Source of the DNA: JBBTWV01 sp038062615
GTDB lineage: Bacteria > Patescibacteriota > Gracilibacteria > UBA1369 > UM-FILTER-53-11
Assembly: GCA_038062615.1 (NCBI GenBank)
Contig: JBBTWV010000094.1
Coordinates: 1-20,138 of the forward strand
DNA: 20,138 nucleotides
Reading direction: 5' to 3'
Shown here: in pieces, positions 14,559 to 20,138 of the stretch
Layout: every line of letters starts with the position of its first letter
Numbering within the stretch: position 1 is the stretch's first letter
The notes under the pieces: model-generated
Told to the model about the DNA's origin: nothing
Databases searched by the model: none
What the model saw: only the letters and a program-made list of their open reading frames with translations
Program-made: the position numbers and the translations under genes

Positions 14559-15323
14559 ATGACGTCACAAGGCCCACAGTCAGATCGCACAAGAGATGAT
14601 GAGGCGGAAGCAGGCTTCTTTGGATGCCAGATGGATCTGGAAGCTTTTGCCGGTTATCCTGAATATGATGATCTGTTGGATTTGTTAAGAAGCTATGGTG
14701 AGAATTTTGCCGGTAAGGGCATAACTCGAATTTCACCTAGCTATGAAGTGGACAGATCCATCTTTGAGGATGAAAATGCGCGTGGTGTACTTTTCATTAC
14801 TCCAACAGGTTTTAATCGAACAGACGTGGAGAGAGCGCTTTATGAAGGCTACCAATTTCCACGAAAATCTAAATCCAACGGTGTTCATCATCAGCCAGCT
14901 TGGTTAGCCGAATTTTCGGCTGAGGAGCACCGAGCGCGATGGGCGCCCAACACAGAATACATGGCTCACCTGGACGAACGAGCGGCTCTGCTAGCTTCTG
15001 AGCGGCAAGCCGCAGTAGCCGAGCATGAAAAGGCAATGGCAGAGTGGCGCAGAACGGTTGTTATTCCTGCCGTTGGCCAGCGTTTGGTTACTCAAGAGCA
15101 TTATGCTCACATTGCATTTGAAAGAATCAACGACGCTGTAACCGCGTGTACTTTTAGATCCATGCAGACGCCGACCATCTCATTTATTATCCGTATGGGT
15201 CAAGGAGCCAACCCAAATATAACTATCGTGCGCAAGGATTGGGATGGAACTAAGTGGGTGCCTTCAGGAAAAATATTTGAGAATACTTTGGACGCAATCG
15301 GTACTCTCCAAGCTGTTATCTAA
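14559..15323 (+). CDS. Hypothetical protein, 254 aa, unrecognised
   Basis: The start is ATG 14559, just downstream of the consensus promoter, with a weak GAG 5' of it. The hydrophilic protein begins with a disordered Asp/Glu/Arg-rich segment (1-20), then an acidic helical stretch (MDLEAFAGYPEYDDLLDLL, about 24-42). A charged, Ala/Glu-rich helix follows at about residues 131-170 (ERAALLASERQAAVAEHEKA), probably a coiled coil. The C-terminal region (about 205-254) is beta-rich, with IIRMGQG and ITIVRKDWDGTKW. No signal peptide, membrane segment or known catalytic motif is seen. The last 8 nt overlap the 3' end of the convergent carB, with no terminator between them. It has no operon partner, so context gives no clue to function. 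Confidence 0.8.
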   Translation: MTSQGPQSDRTRDDEAEAGFFGCQMDLEAFAGYPEYDDLLDLLRSYGENFAGKGITRISPSYEVDRSIFEDENARGVLFITPTGFNRTDVERALYEGYQFPRKSKSNGVHHQPAWLAEFSAEEHRARWAPNTEYMAHLDERAALLASERQAAVAEHEKAMAEWRRTVVIPAVGQRLVTQEHYAHIAFERINDAVTACTFRSMQTPTISFIIRMGQGANPNITIVRKDWDGTKWVPSGKIFENTLDAIGTLQAVI

Positions 15324-18300
15324 TTGGTACGTAGGCGCTCCACGGTTTAATGAGGAGCTCATCCAGGCTGTACTGCTCAATGGCATCAACCAGCGCGCGG
15401 CCAATTTGAATGTTGGTGATGAGCGGAATGTTGGAATCCACGGCACGGCGGCGAATTAAATAGCCGTCGGTAATTTCTTCGTGCGCATACGTCTTTGGAA
15501 TATCAATAACGAGGTCCAGTTTTTTATTCATGAGGGCATCAATGATATTTGGTTTTTTGCCGGAGCGGGCTTTGTGCAGGGTCTTCACCGGCACAGAATT
15601 TTCCTGCAAAAATTTTGAAGTTCCTTCGGTGGCAAAAAGTTCAAATCCTAATTTTACTAGTTTTCGCGCAGAAGGAAGGAACGCCGCTTTATCTTCGATG
15701 CTTCCAATAGTAAGGCAGATATTTTTTTTGGGGAGGGTAAATCCAACCGAGATCATGGCTTTGAGCAGTGCTTCAGAAATATTTTCTCCAAAGCAGGCGA
15801 CTTCCCCGGTAGAAGCCATTTCTACACCCAGCACCGGATCCGCACCCTTAAGCCGAGAGAAAGAAAATTGCGGTGCCTTTACCCCCACATGATCCAAATC
15901 GAGCGTGTGGAATTTTTCTTGTTTGAATTTTTCCATGCGCGGGGAGTTCATCATTGCGCACGTGGCAATCTCAATAAAATTGTGGCCGGTTACTTTGGAG
16001 GCAAAAGGAAAACTGCGGCTGGCTCGCAAGTTACACTCAATCACTTTTACCGCATTATTTTTGGCCAAAAATTGCATGTTAAATGGACCAGAAATATCCA
16101 GTTCGCTGGCAATTTTAGCGGCAATGTCTTTAATCCGCTGGATCGTTTCAAAATAAAGTTTTTGCGGAGGGAGAACCAATGTGGCATCGCCGGAATGCAC
16201 GCCGGCATTTTCAATGTGCTCAGAAATGGCGTAAATAACCAGTTTCCCATGGTGCGCTACGGCATCAATCTCAATTTCTTTGGCACCCTGTTCAAACTTG
16301 CTTACCACCACCGGTGCCTCGGGCGAAATATCCGTAGCCTTTCCCAGGAAAACTTCCAAGTCCACATCATTATGAGCCACGCTCATGGCCGCACCAGAAA
16401 GGACATAGCTTGGTCTTACTAAAAGCGGATAACCAACTTCCTTGGCAAATTCTTTGGTTTTAGAAAGTGAAGTCAGCTCGCGCCACGCCGGCTGATCAAT
16501 TCCTAATTTATCCAAAAGTGCCGAAAATTTGTGGCGATCTTCCGCGCGGTCAATATTTTGCGGAGTGGTTCCGAGAATTTTCACTCCCGCTTCATGGAGT
16601 TTCAGCGCCAAATTATTGGGAACCTGCCCACCGGTGGAAATAATCACCCCAATGGGTTTTTCCGTTTCATAAATATCAAGTACGCGCTCCAGCGAGAGCT
16701 CATCAAAATAAAGTTTGTCGCAGGTGTCATAGTCGGTAGAAACCGTTTCTGGATTGTAATTCACCATGATGGTTTCGTAGCCTTCTTTTTTGAGTGTTTG
16801 AATGGCGGTGACACTGCACCAATCAAACTCCACGGAGGTTCCAATGGCGTACGCACCGCTTCCCAGCACCATGACTTTTTTGGTTCGCCGATCAACTTTG
16901 ATGTCGCTCTGCTGGCCGTGATAGGTGAGATACAAGTAGTTGGTAGCGGCAGGATGTTCTGCCGCGAGGGTATCAATTTGTTTGATGGACGGCGCGATAT
17001 TGAGTTTGCGGCGAAGCGCACGGATTTCCATCTCTGTCCTGCTGGTAATGTTTCCGATCTGCTTGTCGGAGAACCCTGATTTTTTGGCTTCACGTAAATC
17101 TTCAGTAGTACAGCGGTCTCCCTTAAGCCGTTTTTCTAGGGTGATGATGTTCTTCATCTTATCTAAAAACCAACGGTCAATGCCGGAAAGTTTTTGAATT
17201 TTTTCCGTGGACCAGCCTTTTTTAAGTGCCTCGGCAATGGCCAAAATTCGCTTGGGAGTAGGAACCGCAATATCTTTAGCAAGATCGCCGCTCTCCAGTT
17301 TTATTTTCTTATTGGCGGTAAAACCTTGGAGGCCGATTTGAAGCATACGAAGTCCTTTTTGCAGGACCTCCTCAAAGCTTCGGCCAATCGCCATAATCTC
17401 TCCCACCGATTTCATTTCCGTAGAAATTTCGTGTGAAACTTTTTTAAACTTATCCAAATCCCAGCGCGGAATTTTTAGCGCAACGTAGTCTAACGCCGGT
17501 TCAAAAAATGCCATGGTTTTTTTCGTCACCGCATTTTTGAGATCCGAAAGTCGGTAGCCCAAGCTTAGTTTTGCCGCAATGTAAGCCAAAGGGTAGCCGG
17601 TGGCTTTTGATGCCAAAGCCGAAGAACGCGAAAGACGTGCATTCACTTCAATCACTCGATACTCCTCCGATTTTGGGTCCAAGGCATACTGAATATTGCA
17701 CTCTCCAATAATTCCCAGGTGCCGAATTACCCGTATAGAAAGCTCGCGCAAGAAATGATACTCATGGTTGGTAAGCGTCTGAGAAGGCGCAATCACAATG
17801 CTCTCGCCGGTGTGAATCCCAAGCGGGTCCACGTTCTCCATATTGCAGACCGTGATGCAGTTGTCATACTGGTCTCGCACGACTTCGTACTCCACTTCCT
17901 TCCATCCCTTGAGATTTTCTTCAATGAGTACTTGCGGTGAAAAGGCAAAAGCCGTGTCCAATAAATCATTGAGCTGTGTTTCGTTGTAAGCCGAGCCGGA
18001 GCCCTTGCCACCGAGCGCAAATGCCGCTCGCAAAATTATCGGGTAGCCGATTTTTTCGGCCGCCTTTCGTGAGGCTTCCTTTGTGGTGCAAGACATACTG
18101 CGCGGCATCTTCACCTCAATTTTATTAAGCTCTTGTTTAAAAAGTTCGCGATCTTCCGTGGCTTCAATGGCGGAGACAGGCGTGCCTAAAACCCTCACGC
18201 CATATTTTTTAAAAACTCCGGAACGGTTCAACTCAACGCCGCAGTTGAGTGCGGTCTGTCCTCCAAAGCTCAGTAAAATGGCATCGGGCCTTTCACGCGC

Positions 18301-18540
18301 AATTACTTTTTCTACAAAGTACGGATTCACGGGCAAAAAATAAACCTCTTGTCCGAGGCTTTGAGAGGTTTGATTGGTGGCGATGTTGGGATTTACGAGG
18401 ACGGTTTTGATGCCTTCTTCACGCAGAGCCTTGATGGCCTGCGAGCCGGAGTAGTCAAATTCTCCAGCTTCTCCGATTTTGAGGGCACCGGAGCCGAGTA
18501 CCAGAACTTTTTTGGGGAGCTTGAGCTTTTGCTTTGCCAT
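15316..18540 (-). CDS. carB: Carbamoyl-phosphate synthase large subunit (CarB)
   Basis: CarB makes carbamoyl phosphate from bicarbonate, ammonia and two ATP for pyrimidines and arginine. At 1074 aa it is full length (E. coli 1073). The first ATP-grasp half has VLGSGALKIGEAGEFDYSG, FALGGKGSG and NARLSRSSALASKATGYP. An oligomerisation region (about 400-545) is followed by the second ATP-grasp half (VMVLGSGAYAIGTSVEFDWC, YVLSGAAM, NLRASRSFPFASK) and a C-terminal MGS-like regulatory domain (about 935-1074). Start ATG 18540 is chosen over TTG 18582 because a promoter lies between them and because it gives the family length. Its wording (ENVDPLGIHTGES, INPNIAT-like, VRAAFALGG-like) resembles the CarB type shared by Bacteroidetes and eukaryotic CAD more than the E. 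coli type. carA is not in the window. Confidence 0.97.
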   Translation of the reverse strand: MAKQKLKLPKKVLVLGSGALKIGEAGEFDYSGSQAIKALREEGIKTVLVNPNIATNQTSQSLGQEVYFLPVNPYFVEKVIARERPDAILLSFGGQTALNCGVELNRSGVFKKYGVRVLGTPVSAIEATEDRELFKQELNKIEVKMPRSMSCTTKEASRKAAEKIGYPIILRAAFALGGKGSGSAYNETQLNDLLDTAFAFSPQVLIEENLKGWKEVEYEVVRDQYDNCITVCNMENVDPLGIHTGESIVIAPSQTLTNHEYHFLRELSIRVIRHLGIIGECNIQYALDPKSEEYRVIEVNARLSRSSALASKATGYPLAYIAAKLSLGYRLSDLKNAVTKKTMAFFEPALDYVALKIPRWDLDKFKKVSHEISTEMKSVGEIMAIGRSFEEVLQKGLRMLQIGLQGFTANKKIKLESGDLAKDIAVPTPKRILAIAEALKKGWSTEKIQKLSGIDRWFLDKMKNIITLEKRLKGDRCTTEDLREAKKSGFSDKQIGNITSRTEMEIRALRRKLNIAPSIKQIDTLAAEHPAATNYLYLTYHGQQSDIKVDRRTKKVMVLGSGAYAIGTSVEFDWCSVTAIQTLKKEGYETIMVNYNPETVSTDYDTCDKLYFDELSLERVLDIYETEKPIGVIISTGGQVPNNLALKLHEAGVKILGTTPQNIDRAEDRHKFSALLDKLGIDQPAWRELTSLSKTKEFAKEVGYPLLVRPSYVLSGAAMSVAHNDVDLEVFLGKATDISPEAPVVVSKFEQGAKEIEIDAVAHHGKLVIYAISEHIENAGVHSGDATLVLPPQKLYFETIQRIKDIAAKIASELDISGPFNMQFLAKNNAVKVIECNLRASRSFPFASKVTGHNFIEIATCAMMNSPRMEKFKQEKFHTLDLDHVGVKAPQFSFSRLKGADPVLGVEMASTGEVACFGENISEALLKAMISVGFTLPKKNICLTIGSIEDKAAFLPSARKLVKLGFELFATEGTSKFLQENSVPVKTLHKARSGKKPNIIDALMNKKLDLVIDIPKTYAHEEITDGYLIRRRAVDSNIPLITNIQIGRALVDAIEQYSLDELLIKPWSAYVPIR

Positions 18541-18554
18541 AAATCTTCCCGCCG

Positions 18555-18582
18555 AGTATAGCAAAGAGCTCCTGGGTTTCAA
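18555..18582 (-). promoter_or_regulatory. Promoter of carB
   Basis: On the minus strand, TTGAAA (18582-18577) and TATACT (18560-18555) are 16 bp apart. The -35 box overlaps the stop codon of the upstream gene. The predicted leader is about 7 nt; a weak GGGAAG lies just before the ATG but mostly upstream of the expected transcription start. Confidence 0.55.
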
Positions 18583-19637
18583 AACTCTTTAACGCGGATT
18601 TTGCCACTGTCTTGTGCCGCTTTCCCCTTCTCCGAAAGAAGCATATTTTCTTCCCCGCCCCAACCCGTTGTTTCCTCGATGGCCGCACGCAGGTCATTTT
18701 CTACTCTGCTTTGTGCAAAAGCTAAAACAGCACCTACTCTTCCAAGTTTAATGAAGCTGGCATCTACATTTCCGCTAATTTGATACAGGCTTTTTACGGC
18801 ATTAAAAAACGCTTGGCCGTCGCTACTCTCCACAAATTGTTTGGCTTTCATGAGATTGTCGTAATCTCCGGTTTCGCCATTTTGTTTTTTGATGATGGCC
18901 TCCCAAACCTTCTGGTCATTTTCACCATAACTCGTGAGTGCGGATTTATCGGCTTCTTCCTTGATTCCCTCGACCCTCCCTGCCGCTTCTGGTCCTCTGA
19001 TATTGAGATTGGCCAAAGCTTTACTCAGCATTTGGCCGTTTGGCGATTGCATAAATGCAATGTATTCAGCGCCACCCGGGAGCCAACCCTTATCTTCTGC
19101 CGGAGCCGCAGTCGCGACATCAGCCGCCCTTATGGCATCGGCCTTTTGAATAAGAGTTTTTGGCGTAGCAGTTTCGGTCAACTGTCTTTCTCCGCGTTGC
19201 CAAGCCGTTTTTGCGTCGGCGGTAAAAAGCTGAGCCTCAAGGTAACTCGTAAATGCCACATTATTTTTAAAGAAGTCATCCCAGGATTCCTCAGGTTTTT
19301 TTTCTTCAATGACGGATTGAACGGTTCCCAGATCCAAATCTTTTGTTTCTATCTTCATGCCTTTTTTTGCCTGGAGCGCCATGATGAATTCTGCTCCCTT
19401 GGGACTTTCTAAAAACTTTTCAGCAGGTGACTTGAGCGCGTCAACCTTATTCACTACCGTAGCCTCGCCTCTTTGCTGAATATTATCAAAATCTTCAACC
19501 TTCAGTGGACCGGCGGGGGCTTGTTGGCCGAGTTCATCAAAGTCTGGAACAAGAATTTTATGGTCTGTTGCTTGTGGGCCACCTTCATTTTCAAAAATAA
19601 ACCGTGAGGCCCCGAAAAAATATTTTTGTATATGCAT
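18579..19637 (-). CDS. Hypothetical protein with a threefold F-x-x-S-x-x-G motif
   Basis: The 352-aa soluble protein begins MHIQKYFFGASRFIFENEGG; the ATG 19637 is 8 nt after the upstream stop and lacks a Shine-Dalgarno. Three separated segments share a pattern: AEKFLESPKGAEFIMALQ (72-89), AEYIAFMQSPNGQMLSKAL (190-208) and KAKQFVESSDGQAFFNAV (264-281). The consensus is a-x-x-F-[L/M/V]-[E/Q]-S-x-x-G-x-x-[F/L]-x-x-A-[L/V]. This implies three copies of a small helix-turn-helix-like unit, linked by charged or Ala-rich stretches. No signal peptide, membrane segment or catalytic motif is visible. It lies between a helical-repeat gene and carB on the same strand; carB has its own promoter, so the pairing with the repeat gene is the more meaningful one. 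Function unknown. Confidence 0.82.
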   Translation of the reverse strand: MHIQKYFFGASRFIFENEGGPQATDHKILVPDFDELGQQAPAGPLKVEDFDNIQQRGEATVVNKVDALKSPAEKFLESPKGAEFIMALQAKKGMKIETKDLDLGTVQSVIEEKKPEESWDDFFKNNVAFTSYLEAQLFTADAKTAWQRGERQLTETATPKTLIQKADAIRAADVATAAPAEDKGWLPGGAEYIAFMQSPNGQMLSKALANLNIRGPEAAGRVEGIKEEADKSALTSYGENDQKVWEAIIKKQNGETGDYDNLMKAKQFVESSDGQAFFNAVKSLYQISGNVDASFIKLGRVGAVLAFAQSRVENDLRAAIEETTGWGGEENMLLSEKGKAAQDSGKIRVKEF

Positions 19638-19645
19638 ATATATGT

Positions 19646-20138
19646 TTAAGTTGCTTTGCGTTGCTCTTGGGCTTGCGCATGGAGCTTTTTCTCGACATCC
19701 CTAAGAATCCGATCAGCTTGTGATTCTGAAACATAGCCCCGGATGTTTTCCCGTAACCACGCAGGGTTGTTTTCCACAAGGGAATCTATGGCATTATCAA
19801 AAATACTCCTGGCATCCGACCGATCGTTATAGCGATCGCGAAATGCTACGAGCGCCCAGTCTTTAGTTTCGCGACGTCGAGCGATGGCTTGATCTCTAAA
19901 TTTTGCATCAAATCCCTCAAATTTATAAAGATCTAATGCGTGTGCCGGATCTTGGTCAATTGCCCTGCCCAGAACTTCATCCGCAACGGGGGAATCTCTA
20001 TAATCTTTCCAGCTTGATATCGCAACAGTCGGATTTTTTGCAGCGGCCATGCGTAAAATGGATGCGGCAAATGGCATATGGGAATAGCGGCTATAACTTG
20101 TTATTGCCGCATGTGAGCCATCCATTCCATTAGCACCT
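19646..20138 (-). CDS. Helical tandem-repeat protein, C-terminal part (cut by window edge)
   Basis: The frame is open to the window end (codons before the ATG at 20125 read GANG), so this is the C-terminal piece of a longer gene. About 160 residues are visible. They carry the same repeat as the 851-aa protein at 1322-3877: HMPFAASILRMAAAKNPTVA, then RDSPVADEVLGRAIDQDPAHA, with about 33-residue spacing. The end is a charged helix (VEKKLHAQAQEQRKAT), like the charged tail of the other copy. An alpha-solenoid scaffold is the likely fold. The next gene starts 8 nt downstream, so the two are probably cotranscribed. Confidence 0.75.
   Translation of the reverse strand, partial: GANGMDGSHAAITSYSRYSHMPFAASILRMAAAKNPTVAISSWKDYRDSPVADEVLGRAIDQDPAHALDLYKFEGFDAKFRDQAIARRRETKDWALVAFRDRYNDRSDARSIFDNAIDSLVENNPAWLRENIRGYVSESQADRILRDVEKKLHAQAQEQRKAT

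Noticed and set aside
15868..16422. 184-aa plus-strand ORF (and others) opposite carB
   Set aside because: These are shadows of the carB coding strand with no promoter and no recognisable domains.
18541..18582. TTG start of carB giving 14 extra residues
   Set aside because: The segment coincides with a -35/-10 promoter, and ATG 18540 gives the normal family length.

Overview
The window is a compact bacterial chromosome segment of about 20 kb. It reads well with the standard code: TGA ends ispG, dxr and the 352-aa gene, which argues against lineages that read TGA as glycine. I see no tRNA, rRNA, CRISPR array, transposase, integrase or other mobile element. Gene spacing is tight, Shine-Dalgarno sequences are nearly absent, and several promoters sit almost on the start codon. 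Two tandem alpha-helical repeat proteins and a cysteine-rich repeat protein resemble proteins I associate with candidate-phyla (Patescibacteria/CPR) genomes. A Peregrinibacteria-like host is my best guess, but that is inference from memory, not a database result.

Layout. 1-1317: ispG (+). 1322-4105 (-): a large helical-repeat protein preceded in the same frame by a 63-codon ORF. 4211-7248 (+): the operon dxr - ispDF fusion - ispE. With ispG this gives five of the seven MEP-pathway activities; dxs and ispH are not here. 7429-8032 (-): a gene of unknown function split by a +1 frame change. 8094-10919 (-): pdxT - folE - recR - Cys-rich protein, overlapping or closely spaced. 10996-13495 (+): a soluble PRC-barrel/MgtE_N/CBS protein followed by an Nramp-type transporter with an unusual metal site, probably one metal-transport module. 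13499-14392 (-): pdxS, separated from pdxT by the transporter pair. 14559-15323 (+): an orphan gene with a near-ideal promoter. 15316-18540 (-): carB. 18579-20138 (-): a protein with a threefold motif and the end of a second helical-repeat protein that runs off the window.

Together the recognisable genes serve isoprenoid precursors (ispG, dxr, ispDF, ispE), pyridoxal phosphate (pdxS, pdxT), pterin synthesis (folE), carbamoyl phosphate for pyrimidines/arginine (carB), recombinational repair (recR) and divalent-metal uptake. That is more biosynthesis than a minimal symbiont would be expected to keep.

Points most worth a second look: two +1 frame disruptions 0.5 kb apart (ispE 3' end and the 7429-8032 gene); the in-frame stop before the 851-aa repeat protein; degenerate active-site motifs in IspDF and a His-to-Pro change in DXR; the transporter pair with DAGG/TPW in place of DPGN/MPH; and the near-leaderless promoters.
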